Source: Lysinibacter sp. HNR
GTDB lineage: Bacteria > Actinomycetota > Actinomycetes > Actinomycetales > Microbacteriaceae
Assembly: GCF_029760935.1 (NCBI RefSeq)
Contig: NZ_CP121684.1
Coordinates: 2,790,001-2,854,000, forward strand
DNA: 64,000 nt
Direction: 5' to 3'
The translations under genes were made by a program, and so were the position numbers. Of this stretch, positions 36,847 to 45,689 are shown in pieces (position 1 is the first letter of the stretch; every line of letters begins with the position of its first letter). The notes under the pieces are model-generated. The model was given only the letters and a program-made list of their open reading frames with translations. It was not told the origin of the DNA and searched no databases.

Positions 36847-38313
36847 ATGAGCCCTTCCGGTGACAGTCCCTCACGCGCCAATAACGCTGCGGAGCCCCAC
36901 ACCAAACCGCCCATATCTCGCCCGCACCCCACCACCCGCACGGGAGCCCTACAACTTACACCCCATCTCGACCCCGCAGGGCGCGCGCCGCGTCGCCGCG
37001 TCATCTCGTGGGCGCTCTGGGAATGGGGTGCGTCCTCCTTCAACGCCGTGGTAACAACTTTTGTTTTCAGCACCTACCTGGCAAGCTCGCTCTTTGTCGA
37101 CCCCTCCATTGTGGCGGCAGCGGACGGTGACCAGGAAAATCCCGCGCTTAAGGCGGCTCTCGCGGAAAGCGCCTCGGTTGTCTCAATCGCGCTCACCGTT
37201 GCCGGAGTACTCATTGCCCTCATCGCGCCCGTGCTCGGGCAGCGATCCGACGGCTCCGGGCGGCGCAAACTCTGGCTGGGAGTCAACACCGGTGTGGTAG
37301 TGCTGGCTATGGCCGCCATGTTCTTTATCGAGCCTCACCGTGAATATCTGGTTCTGGGCGCCACCCTGCTCGCGGTGGGTAACATCTTTTTTGAGTTTGC
37401 CAGCGTCAACAACAACGCCATGCTGGTGCAGGTATCCACTCCAAAAACCGTGGGGCGAATCTCCGGTTTTGGATGGGGCATGGGGTACGTCGGAGGGATC
37501 GTACTGCTGGCCCTTCTGCTCATCCTTTTTCTCCAAAACGGCGGAATACTGGGGCTACCTTCGGGTCGTGAGGGGGAAGCACTCGACGTGCGGGTAGCCA
37601 TCCTGGCCTCGGCGGCGTGGTTTGCACTTTTTGCAATACCCGTGCTGGTGGCGGTTCCCGACCTTCCCCGACGTCGCAGAAAAAATCGGGTGGGCCTCTG
37701 GGGCAGCTATCGAATTCTTTTTCACACGATTCGTGACCTGTATCACAAACGCCCCCGAGTTCTTCTGTTCCTCGGAGCAAGCGCAATCTTTCGTGACGGG
37801 CTAGCCGGAGTCTTTACGTTTGGTGCGATCATCGCCGCAAACGTTTTTCACTTTAGTGCCGACGAAGTCATCTATTTTGCCATTGCCGCTAACCTGGTGG
37901 CGGGTATTGGCACCTTTATGAGCGGATGGCTTGATGACAAGATCGGCCCCAAACGCATCATCGTGGGTTCACTCATTGGCCTTGTAGTCACGGCGATTAC
38001 CGTTCTTTTTATCGGCACCGCTCAGGTGGGTTTCTGGATCGCAGGACTCATCCTCTGCATCTTTGTTGGCCCGGTTCAATCGGCCAGTCGCAGCTTTCTC
38101 GCCCGAATCGCTCCCGAAGGAAGAGAAGGAGAGATCTTTGGACTCTATGCCACAACCGGTCGAGCCGTGAGCTTTCTCGCCCCGGGACTCTTCACCCTTT
38201 TTGTCGCAATAACGCAAAATACTCGCTACGGGATACTCGGTGTCACACTTATCCTCACCGCTGGTCTTGCCCTCATGCTGCTGGTAAAAGACGAGAAACA
38301 ACAGCTGAGTTAG
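36847..38313 (+). CDS. MFS transporter, UMF1/Atg22-like family
   Basis: 488 residues, about 12 helices. The hallmark start is ISWALWEWGASSFNAVVTTF. It is followed by LYHKRPRVLLFLGASAIFRDGL and the inner loop DKIGPKRIIVGSL, with the final half carrying ARIAPEGREGEIFGLYATTGR, all characteristic of the UMF1 group. A permease for amino acids or other small solutes is likely but unproven. N-terminal ~50 residues are a Pro/Arg-rich extension that may not be translated; an alternative start lies inside. Confidence 0.85.
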   Translation: MSPSGDSPSRANNAAEPHTKPPISRPHPTTRTGALQLTPHLDPAGRAPRRRVISWALWEWGASSFNAVVTTFVFSTYLASSLFVDPSIVAAADGDQENPALKAALAESASVVSIALTVAGVLIALIAPVLGQRSDGSGRRKLWLGVNTGVVVLAMAAMFFIEPHREYLVLGATLLAVGNIFFEFASVNNNAMLVQVSTPKTVGRISGFGWGMGYVGGIVLLALLLILFLQNGGILGLPSGREGEALDVRVAILASAAWFALFAIPVLVAVPDLPRRRRKNRVGLWGSYRILFHTIRDLYHKRPRVLLFLGASAIFRDGLAGVFTFGAIIAANVFHFSADEVIYFAIAANLVAGIGTFMSGWLDDKIGPKRIIVGSLIGLVVTAITVLFIGTAQVGFWIAGLILCIFVGPVQSASRSFLARIAPEGREGEIFGLYATTGRAVSFLAPGLFTLFVAITQNTRYGILGVTLILTAGLALMLLVKDEKQQLS

Positions 38314-38387
38314 CCACACGACCCGTCGATCGCGAAAAACCGATCACACCAGCGGTCATCACACGGGTGGCCCCCGCACGGGAAACT

Positions 38388-38444
38388 GATCGCACGGTAC
38401 CCGGTCGCGCAGCATCCGATCGCACGGTACCCGGTCGCGCAGCA
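38388..38444. repeat. two direct 27-bp repeats, period 30, between two genes
   Basis: Copies at 38388-38414 and 38418-38444 are identical over 27 bp (starting GATCGCACGGTACCCGGTCG) in the 154-bp gap between convergent UMF1 transporter and DUF2804 genes. A degenerate third copy may lie upstream (gatcacaccagcggtcatc). Origin unknown. Confidence 0.75.
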
Positions 38445-38467
38445 CCCAGGCACGCAGGCGCCTCTCG

Positions 38468-39457
38468 CTACCAGCGACGCGACGCTGCCTCCACCCACCC
38501 CACCAGACCGTCAACGGAAATTTCTTTCCCGGAAGATCGACGCACCCAACCCGACCACTCGCCAAACGCCTGATGGGTCTCGGAAGACATAACAAACCTA
38601 TTTCTACCGGTGTTTCGCACCCGAAACGGCGTGAGCGTAACGTTCACCCGATCCCCCACAATATTCCAGGGCTGGCTCAGATCCTCGGTACTAAAGGTCC
38701 ACCCGAGTTCATTGGGAATATAGTCCATGCTCCCATCAACAAAAATCGCATTTTGCGTGGCACCCGTTCCAGCGGTCCACCCTCCTCCCAGCTGCAGGCC
38801 GACCCGCTTCCGGCGCACCATTCCCGAGGCGAAGCCCCGATTCCACGCTGCGGAATAAGGCCAGCGTCCCCGACCTCGATTCAGCACCGCCCAGCTCTTT
38901 TTTGTCGGCAGCTCGTAACGCTCACCCCGCACGGTGATCACACCCGTCACGGGCCGAGCCACCTCTCCGAGCGCGTAGTGAAACAGCCTCGGAGACCAGG
39001 GAACCACTACCCCCAGGCTCTCACCCCCGGGCTCAGCCTGTAAATCAACATCAACGCCCTTAACGGATGATCGAACCCGGGTTCCCCGCGGAGTGTCCAT
39101 CAGGCTGATCACCACATTCTTTGTGGTGGCATTGGCGGTGAAGGGTGGCAGGGTATCCGGTAGCGTGACCCGGCGCCCAAAAGGAACAGTCCCCACGATC
39201 TCCTGTTCCTCACCCGTCTGGCGATCGTAAAGGTAAAACCGACTCGCGGAAACGTAGTCAAAGTTCGATATCAGCAGCTTAAGAATGTATCGCGGGGTGA
39301 TAATTCCCCACTGTTCCCAACGTTTGTTCCTCCCCCACCCACTGAGATTTGTGCGATGAAGCGGAGAGCGGGTGTAACCACGAGCACCGGGGTTGAGGCT
39401 ACCGTTTGCAAGACAGAGGTCTACAGCATCGGTAATCTCGGTAAAGGGAGAGCTCAT
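38468..39457 (-). CDS. DUF2804 family protein
   Basis: 329 residues, soluble, no signal peptide. Recognised from RKRVGLQLGGGWTAGTGATQNAIF, with repeated beta-strands (DUF2804 has a lipocalin-like/phytoene-desaturase-adjacent fold; no assigned activity) and the WEQWGIITPRY segment near the N-terminus. Trp- and Arg-rich. The family is found in actinobacteria and a few proteobacteria. Function unknown. Confidence 0.82.
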   Translation of the reverse strand: MSSPFTEITDAVDLCLANGSLNPGARGYTRSPLHRTNLSGWGRNKRWEQWGIITPRYILKLLISNFDYVSASRFYLYDRQTGEEQEIVGTVPFGRRVTLPDTLPPFTANATTKNVVISLMDTPRGTRVRSSVKGVDVDLQAEPGGESLGVVVPWSPRLFHYALGEVARPVTGVITVRGERYELPTKKSWAVLNRGRGRWPYSAAWNRGFASGMVRRKRVGLQLGGGWTAGTGATQNAIFVDGSMDYIPNELGWTFSTEDLSQPWNIVGDRVNVTLTPFRVRNTGRNRFVMSSETHQAFGEWSGWVRRSSGKEISVDGLVGWVEAASRRW

Positions 39458-39572
39458 ACTCCCACACTACATCTTTCCCCAATAACGCCCCGATCTATCA
39501 GCCTCACACCGAACAACAGCCAGGGTCTGTAGAGTGGTGTGGTTGACGGGTCTACGCGAGGAGGGAACCCAG

Positions 39573-40871
39573 ATGTCGCGGGTCACTCTCAGTCCCGAAC
39601 AACAGGCGGTGTTTGACCGCATTGAAAACAGCCGTGATCACGTGTTTGTCACGGGCCGCGCGGGCACGGGAAAGTCCACCCTGCTCAATCACCTCTCGTG
39701 GAACACTAGCAAACAGATTGTGGTCTGCGCCCCCACGGGAGTTGCTGCGCTCAACGTGACGGGGCAAACCGTGCACTCCCTCTTTCGCCTTCCCACGGGC
39801 ATCATCGCGGATCACACCATCGATCAGAGCGCCGAGCTCAAAAAACTCCTCAACGCCATCGACACCCTGGTAATTGATGAGGTTTCCATGGTGAACTCCG
39901 ACCTCATGGACGGCATCGATCGGTCCCTGCGTCAGGCACGCGCAAAACGCCACGAACCCTTCGGCGGTGTGCAAATGATTATGTTTGGCGACCCCTATCA
40001 GCTCCCCCCTGTTCCCCCGAGCGACCCCGAGGAGCGCGCCTACTACGCGGATAATTACCGGTCACTGTGGTTTTTTGATGCCCGGGTATGGCAGGAAGCC
40101 GACCTGAATATCATCGAGCTCAGTGAGATTCACCGGCAACAAGACAACCGCTTCAAAGAACTCCTCAACGGGATACGTCACGGAGTTGTCACCGCCGACA
40201 TGGCACACGAGCTCAACACCGCTGGCAGCCGCACCCCTCCCGCGGAGGGAATCATCACACTCGCCACCACCAATGCAACCGTAAACCGCATCAACGCAAC
40301 CGCATTGGGCAAGATTGACGCGGCTCCACTGCGCGCCGTTGCAGAGATCAACGGAGAGTTCCGCCGGGGTGCATATCCGGCAGACGAAACCCTTGAACTG
40401 AAACCCGGCGCACAGGTGATGTTCCTGCGAAACGACTCCGATGCGCGCTGGGTCAATGGAACCCTGGGCACCGTTGACCACATCGATGGCAATGTGTGGG
40501 TTAACGTCGACGGCGAACTCCACGAGGTTGAGCCGGTCGCCTGGGAGCGACACAAGTACACCTACTCACCACTTACCAAAACCCTTACAAAAGACGTAGT
40601 GGCAGAGTTTATTCAATTTCCGCTGCGCCTGGCGTGGGCCGTGACCATCCATAAGTCACAGGGGAAAACCTATCGACAGGCCATCGTAGATCTGGGAAAT
40701 CGCGCTTTTAGTCCCGGGCAAACCTACGTGGCTCTCAGCCGCATAACAGACATCAACGGTCTCTATCTCACGCGCCCCCTGCGGCCCGCCGATGTCACGG
40801 TCGACGACAGCGTGCGTCGCTTTATGCAGGCCGTACGTAGCCAAAAGTCAGCGGCAGCGCAGGAAGAATAA
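39573..40871 (+). CDS. Pif1/RecD-like superfamily 1B DNA helicase
   Basis: 432 residues. Motif I (Walker A) is VTGRAGTGKSTLL, motif II IDEVSMVNSDLMDGID, motif III FGGVQMIMFGDPYQLPP, and the C-terminal motif LAWAVTIHKSQGKTYRQAIVD followed by TYVALSRI. This layout is the PIF1/RecD2 AAA helicase set. A 5'-to-3' helicase role in repair or replication fork restart is expected. The ATG at 39573 is chosen because AGGAGGG lies 7 nt upstream; an in-frame GTG at 39534 has no such site. Confidence 0.9.
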   Translation: MSRVTLSPEQQAVFDRIENSRDHVFVTGRAGTGKSTLLNHLSWNTSKQIVVCAPTGVAALNVTGQTVHSLFRLPTGIIADHTIDQSAELKKLLNAIDTLVIDEVSMVNSDLMDGIDRSLRQARAKRHEPFGGVQMIMFGDPYQLPPVPPSDPEERAYYADNYRSLWFFDARVWQEADLNIIELSEIHRQQDNRFKELLNGIRHGVVTADMAHELNTAGSRTPPAEGIITLATTNATVNRINATALGKIDAAPLRAVAEINGEFRRGAYPADETLELKPGAQVMFLRNDSDARWVNGTLGTVDHIDGNVWVNVDGELHEVEPVAWERHKYTYSPLTKTLTKDVVAEFIQFPLRLAWAVTIHKSQGKTYRQAIVDLGNRAFSPGQTYVALSRITDINGLYLTRPLRPADVTVDDSVRRFMQAVRSQKSAAAQEE

Positions 40872-40925
40872 CGACCGAACTCGCGGCTCCGTGGAGTGAC
40901 GGCCTCACAAGATAGCGTCTATCTT

Positions 40926-41579
40926 CTATGCGGCAGCGGCGGCCTTTGCCCGAGCCAGGTCGTCAAACACCAGACCGTTAAACTCATAGGCCAGAATGAC
41001 CTCGTCGATCACACGATCACGTTCGGCCTCGTCCCAGTCAACCGCGTCAAGCTGTTCCTTGTAAGTGTCTTTAAACTGCTTTGGCTTTGCAATCTCATCA
41101 AAAAGATAAAAACCTACGCCGTTGGTCTCAAACCCAAATTGACGCTTCATCAGGGTGCGGATAATTTGGCCGCCGGAGAGATCACCGAGATAACGAATGT
41201 AGTGGTGAGCGATAAACCCCCCGCTCCAAGTTGCGCCGACCTCGCGAATACGCTCGACATAGGCCCGGGTTGAGGGAAGAGCTTCAATCTGCTCTAACCA
41301 GTCCTCGCCAATCAAGAACTCTAGGTCTGCCTTGAGTGCGGGGAGCCGGGTGAGCTTCGAGGTGATAAAGGCCGCGGCTACGGGGTCGTTTTTCATGCGC
41401 TCAGTTGCATTCTCCAACGCCTCATAGATGAAGTAGTACTGCTTAACAAGCGCCACGTAGTCCTCACGGGTTCCACGCCCCGAGATGAGGTCGTCCATGA
41501 ACCCAGCCCCACTGGTGTCTCTGTGACCACTCTTGGTGCGCTCACGCAAAATCTGCGAAAAAGAAACTATATTTGACAC
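40926..41579 (-). CDS. hmuO: haem oxygenase (HmuO-like)
   Basis: 217 residues, all-alpha. The proximal haem ligand is H19 (ERTKSGHRDTSG); the distal helix reads YIRYLGDLSGGQIIRTLMKR, with the flexible Gly-rich GDLSGGQ typical of haem oxygenases. By family it opens haem to biliverdin, CO and Fe2+ for iron supply. An iron box lies about 30 bp before its start, and the DUF2470 gene is next upstream on the same strand, so this is an iron-regulated unit. C-terminal Ala-rich tail. Confidence 0.93.
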   Translation of the reverse strand: MSNIVSFSQILRERTKSGHRDTSGAGFMDDLISGRGTREDYVALVKQYYFIYEALENATERMKNDPVAAAFITSKLTRLPALKADLEFLIGEDWLEQIEALPSTRAYVERIREVGATWSGGFIAHHYIRYLGDLSGGQIIRTLMKRQFGFETNGVGFYLFDEIAKPKQFKDTYKEQLDAVDWDEAERDRVIDEVILAYEFNGLVFDDLARAKAAAAA

Positions 41580-41607
41580 GTTTTACTCCCACGGTTGAGG
41601 TGCTTTA

Positions 41608-41626
41608 TAAGCTTAGCCGACCCTAA
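41608..41626. promoter_or_regulatory. DtxR/IdeR iron box before haem oxygenase
   Basis: On the reverse strand TTAGGGTCGGCTAAGCTTA matches the DtxR consensus at about 14 of 19 positions, 29 bp before the haem oxygenase ATG. Weaker than the box at 6170 but in a sensible position and linked to the same function. Confidence 0.65.
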
Positions 41627-41740
41627 CTTCTATTCTCCACTGCGGAACCTGAATATCCGATTAGAAGTCTTCTCTAAACCCGGATGAAAAAGTTGGTTCT
41701 TCTGGTACACCGCAGTGTGCGCAGCCACAAAATACACGGG

Positions 41741-42043
41741 CTAGTCCTGCTCAGGGTATGGGTTAAGACCCAAGCGACGACACGCTTCGCGATACAGCAG
41801 AACAACCTCACGACGAATCTGCGCGCGCTCCGAAATTGATTGACCCCAGGGAACGCGTAACTCCGCTGTGCCGTCAGAGTCTGTCACAGACCAGGTCCCG
41901 GCGGTATCGTCTATTCCGGTCATGGTGGCGGTCGTGGCCTCGGGGCGCCCAAAAGCACGGGCGATAATCAGACTATCAGCGGTGTGGTCGTTGTTCATGT
42001 GGTTTAAAACCGCAGCAACGACTTCGGGGGGAAAGGAAGTCAC
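41741..42043 (-). CDS. DUF2470 haem-iron utilisation domain protein
   Basis: 100 residues, single DUF2470 domain. The key motif is [13 protein letters not shown] (His-Met-Asn-x-Asp-His). In other proteins this domain forms the C-terminus of HugZ-type haem oxygenases and of pyridoxamine-oxidase-like proteins, where it helps bind haem. Encoded here on its own, 161 bp upstream of the haem oxygenase on the same strand, it is likely an accessory in haem-iron use. Confidence 0.85.
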   Translation of the reverse strand: MTSFPPEVVAAVLNHMNNDHTADSLIIARAFGRPEATTATMTGIDDTAGTWSVTDSDGTAELRVPWGQSISERAQIRREVVLLYREACRRLGLNPYPEQD

Positions 42044-42150
42044 GACCCTAAGACTAGCCGGTTCTCCCTACTCCCGGGTATCCCCAACCTCGGATTCTCC
42101 TCCACAGCCTGCCCCTATGTACATCGATGTTATATTTCTATCTGGACTCA

Positions 42151-42178
42151 TTGCGCACGATCCGAGAACCAGTATGCT
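42151..42178 (+). promoter_or_regulatory. promoter of a leaderless dcd mRNA
   Basis: TTGCGC (42151-42156), a 16-bp spacer and TATGCT (42173-42178). The expected start site is 42185, exactly the GTG start of dcd, and no Shine-Dalgarno is present. Confidence 0.6.
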
Positions 42179-42184
42179 GAAAAG

Positions 42185-42790
42185 GTGCTTCTTTCAGATC
42201 GTGACATTAGGTTAGAGCTGTCCGAGGGCCGCATCGGTCTCTGCCCCCTCGACGAAACGATGGTACAACCGGCGAGCGTTGATGTTCGGCTGGATCGTTT
42301 CTTTCGACTATTCGACAACCACAAGTATCCTTTCATAGACCCCTCTATTGATCAGCCCGGTCTCACCCGGTTGGTCGAGGCAGATCCCAACGCACCTTTT
42401 GTCTTGCATCCCGGTGAATTTGTGCTCGCCTCCACGTTCGAGCAGGTCACACTTGCCGATAACATCGCGGCTCGCCTGGAGGGCAAGAGTTCTCTCGGGC
42501 GTCTGGGCCTGCTCACCCACTCCACCGCGGGCTTTATCGATCCTGGCTTTTCGGGGCACGTCACCCTGGAGCTGTCCAACATGGCCACGCTCCCCATCAA
42601 GCTCTGGCCCGGTATGAAAATCGGCCAGCTATGCTTCTTCCGCCTCACCTCGCCAGCCGAGAAGCCATACGGCTCTGCAGAGTATAACTCGCGCTATCAG
42701 GGGCAGCGGGGGCCAACGGCCTCGCGATCCTTTGCGCACTTTCACCGCGCGGATGTCACGGTGACCGATGCCGGGAGGGTCGGCGAGTAA
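42185..42790 (+). CDS. dcd: dCTP deaminase
   Basis: 201 residues. Recognised from [14 protein letters not shown] at the start, the [24 protein letters not shown] catalytic block (RSSLGR-type with the active-site Glu region IDPGF-x-G-x-V-T-L-E) and [15 protein letters not shown] at the end, the nucleotide-binding lid. It converts dCTP to dUTP, or in the bifunctional actinobacterial form directly to dUMP, for thymidylate synthesis. The GTG start gives the normal length. Confidence 0.95.
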   Translation: MLLSDRDIRLELSEGRIGLCPLDETMVQPASVDVRLDRFFRLFDNHKYPFIDPSIDQPGLTRLVEADPNAPFVLHPGEFVLASTFEQVTLADNIAARLEGKSSLGRLGLLTHSTAGFIDPGFSGHVTLELSNMATLPIKLWPGMKIGQLCFFRLTSPAEKPYGSAEYNSRYQGQRGPTASRSFAHFHRADVTVTDAGRVGE

Positions 42791-42935
42791 CGCCATTCGT
42801 GCACTTTTTTCAATGAAGACTCCGTCGGGAAAAGCATACTGACCCTGCTCCCCGGTGTCGGCGCTGTCCTCAGGTGTGAGCGTCACGTCATCGGACGCTA
42901 GTGATACCCGACTGTTCGTGCCGCTCCCCGGGACA

Positions 42936-45020
42936 CTAGCGCTGCTCCCCCCGGGGGTCGGTGCCGGTCTCCGGCGTGGCGGTCCCGGTCTCCGACACGG
43001 TGGTTCCGCTCGCCTCCGCAGGCCCGGCACTCCGCGTGGCTCTCACCTGATCCTTCTGTGCGAGCTTTTCAAGCATGGCGTTGTACTCGTGGAGTTCAGC
43101 ATCACCGGTGCGGGCAGCGTTACGATCCTGACGCTTAGCATCCTTCTTATCCTGCCTACTCCACATCACCGCAACGGTTATCGCAAGAATCACGGTGGGA
43201 ATCTCCCCGATGCCCCACGCAATCCCCCCACCGTTCTGCTGGTCAAGCAGCGGCTCCGGCCCCCACGTACGACCCATCGCACCGTACCAATCGGCCAGCA
43301 TCAAGCCCGTACCGCTCATAATTGCCAGGCCAAAAAAGGCGTGGAACGCCATGGTTCCCATGAGCAGGATAAGCCGAAACGGGTAGGGCAATCGATACTT
43401 CACCGGGTCGATACCCACCAGCGACTGCACAAAGAGGTAACCCGTGATGAGGAAGTGAACGATCATCCACTGATGACCCAGATGCTCCGTTGTGGCCCAG
43501 CGGAACAGCGGGGTGTAATAAAATCCCCAGAGCGAGCCCGCGAACAGCACGGCGGCAACAATCGGGTTGGTAATCACGGTGGCAAACGGGGTGTGAATGG
43601 CCCAAAAAATCCACTCTCGCGCACCCCATGAACCGTCCCCACGTTTGTGAATGGCGCGCAGAGCCAACGTGATGGGTGCACCAAAAACCAAAAACATGGG
43701 GATAGCCATACTGAGCACCATGTGGCCCATCATGTGCACGCTAAAGAGGTAGCGTTCATACACGTTAAACGCGCCGTTTGTGATGTAGAAGAGAATGAGC
43801 ATTCCCGTCACCCACAGAACAGTTCTGTGCACCGGCCACGCGTCTCCCCTGGCCTTCAACCGGCGAACACCGGCAATATAAAAGAAGATCCCTAGAACAA
43901 CGATGAAGGTCCACAGCAGATCAAACCGCCACTCCGTCAGGTAGCTCAGCGGGGTGAGTTCCCTCGGCAGAGGCTCACCCGTGAGAATCTGGGCGGGGGT
44001 TGCATCCGCAATTTCGGAGGCCGGCTGCTGCACCTGCGGTTTGGCGGTACGCCCCAGTGCCACGGCAACACCCGAGGCAATCCCCATAAATGCCAGCTCG
44101 GCGAGGACAAACCACCAGAACGTGGGGAGGTACCTGTCCGGGCGGGTGGTCATACGCCGAATCAAAAATTGCCGATGCAGAACACCAAAGATCCCGAGCG
44201 CTACCAGGGCTACCACCTTGGCAATGATGAGGATGCCGTAGGGAGTGAGCAGGTCGGACCACTGCCCGATACGCAATTGAGCGCTGACATACCCCGAGGC
44301 AGCCACAACAATAAAGGCGAGCAGAGCCAGTGACGAGTACCGCGAAATAATAGCCACCATGCGTTTGGGGGAAACCGCGCGCAAGAGCAGAACCAGGGTG
44401 AGTAGCCCACCCAGCCACACGGCAGCCCCCACCAGGTGAAGCATCATTCCCGTGACCGCCACGTCGTGACCCGAGCTGCCCGCAGCATGCCCCTGCTGGG
44501 CCATCGGGACGAGGGAGGCGGCGGCAATAATCGCCACAAATATGACAAGCCGTCGGTCGCGCACCGCAAAACACAGCACGGTGACGATGGCTGCCAAGAG
44601 AACCGTGATGAGCCACAATCGTCCCAGCTCAATCTCGCTCACAAAAAGACCCAGTCCGCTGCTGAAGGCCTCATCAAACCCAAAGGGTGTTGCAGTAACG
44701 TTGATGAAGGTGACCACCAGGAGCGCCCCGGCAGAAACCGTGTATACGGCGGCGGCACCCGCTGCCACATCAAGGGCGGTGCCGTACTCTTTCTGCTTTG
44801 CGGACAGCGCAAAGCACACAAGCACCAGAGAGCCCAGGGCCAGGGCCGCGGAAATGTTCACAAACAGCTTCAGCACGGGCAGCAGGTAGCGAACAACGGG
44901 ACCCGGATCAAGGAGGGTACGTGGAGCCGCGCCATCCCCAATGGCAAGGCTGATAAAGAGTGCGCCCAGGCCCGTCAACAACAAAACGGCAGGACCGATC
45001 ACACGAAGAAATCGGAGCAT
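42936..45020 (-). CDS. CopD-CtaG fusion, membrane copper protein
   Basis: 694 residues with many helices. The N-terminal ~330 residues are CopD-like (LSAKQKEYGTALDVA, HLVGAAVWLGGLLTLVLL). The rest is CtaG_Caa3-like (EWRFDLLWTFIVVLGIFFYI, YLFSVHMMGHMVLSMAIP, HQWMIVHFLITGYLFVQSLVG), with His residues suited to copper. The C-terminal ~90 residues are a charged Ala/Thr/Glu tail. By family it moves copper across the membrane for cytochrome oxidase assembly. Fusion of the two is common in actinobacteria. It adds to the copper genes at 1.5-4.5 kb, but no copper operator is seen here. Confidence 0.92.
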   Translation of the reverse strand: MLRFLRVIGPAVLLLTGLGALFISLAIGDGAAPRTLLDPGPVVRYLLPVLKLFVNISAALALGSLVLVCFALSAKQKEYGTALDVAAGAAAVYTVSAGALLVVTFINVTATPFGFDEAFSSGLGLFVSEIELGRLWLITVLLAAIVTVLCFAVRDRRLVIFVAIIAAASLVPMAQQGHAAGSSGHDVAVTGMMLHLVGAAVWLGGLLTLVLLLRAVSPKRMVAIISRYSSLALLAFIVVAASGYVSAQLRIGQWSDLLTPYGILIIAKVVALVALGIFGVLHRQFLIRRMTTRPDRYLPTFWWFVLAELAFMGIASGVAVALGRTAKPQVQQPASEIADATPAQILTGEPLPRELTPLSYLTEWRFDLLWTFIVVLGIFFYIAGVRRLKARGDAWPVHRTVLWVTGMLILFYITNGAFNVYERYLFSVHMMGHMVLSMAIPMFLVFGAPITLALRAIHKRGDGSWGAREWIFWAIHTPFATVITNPIVAAVLFAGSLWGFYYTPLFRWATTEHLGHQWMIVHFLITGYLFVQSLVGIDPVKYRLPYPFRLILLMGTMAFHAFFGLAIMSGTGLMLADWYGAMGRTWGPEPLLDQQNGGGIAWGIGEIPTVILAITVAVMWSRQDKKDAKRQDRNAARTGDAELHEYNAMLEKLAQKDQVRATRSAGPAEASGTTVSETGTATPETGTDPRGEQR

Positions 45021-45179
45021 TGTTCCAGAATACGCGTTCCTGTCTGAGGGTTTGCACGGTACAGGGTGCAGCGTGGTCGGTTATTGGTTAAGAAATCAAA
45101 GATTACACAGGATGGCTGACAGAGGTCGGGCGACTGATCTGTTGGAACTATTGACCAAAATTATGGTTTAAAAAGCTGA

Positions 45180-45210
45180 GGGGCGCTACCGCGTATGCGG
45201 CAGTGCCCCC
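45180..45210 (-). terminator. intrinsic terminator of the HU gene
   Basis: Reverse-strand hairpin with stem GGGGCACTGCCGC paired (two mismatches) to GCGGTAGCGCCCC around a 4-nt loop, followed by TCAGCTTTTT. It starts 19 bp after the stop codon of hup. Confidence 0.8.
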
Positions 45211-45228
45211 CGAGGCTGTAACGGTAAG

Positions 45229-45507
45229 TTACTTAACCGCTGCCTTAAGCTTGCTTCCAACGCTCACCTTGACGCGCTTTCCGGCAGGAATGTTGATGGT
45301 CTCACCGGTCTGGGGGTTACGTCCGGTGCGGGCCGAGGTTGCAACAGACTCAAATGCGATCCAACCGGGAATGGTCACCTTGTCATCTGCGGCAACCGCA
45401 TCTGCTACTGTGGCGAAAAACTTATCAACAACGCTGAGAACAGCGGCCTGGCTCTGGCCGGTGTCGGCAGCGATTTTGGCAACAAGTTCAGTCTTGTTCA
45501 ATGACAT
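45229..45507 (-). CDS. hup: HU family DNA-binding protein
   Basis: 92 residues, start ATG at 45507 with AAGGAGG upstream. The HU/IHF signature GRNPQTGETINIPAGKRVKV is complete and the N-terminal helix reads MSLNKTELVAKIAADTGQSQ. It compacts the chromosome as a dimer. Unlike mycobacterial Hlp it has no Lys/Ala-rich tail. Upstream in-frame residues belong to the leader. Confidence 0.96.
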   Translation of the reverse strand: MSLNKTELVAKIAADTGQSQAAVLSVVDKFFATVADAVAADDKVTIPGWIAFESVATSARTGRNPQTGETINIPAGKRVKVSVGSKLKAAVK

Positions 45508-45689
45508 TGTGGGTGTCCTCCTTAGGACGTTCAGTGCTGCTGAAACTACAGCCCGTTTATTTTTGTGTGTGTCACGATCCGAGGATCGCAACACGTAATT
45601 TGATAACCGACAGTAAATCTACCAGCGTTTTGCCGGAATATCCGCATTTTTCTGCGGTATTTCCAGTTACGGTGTGTCGCAATTCCGTT

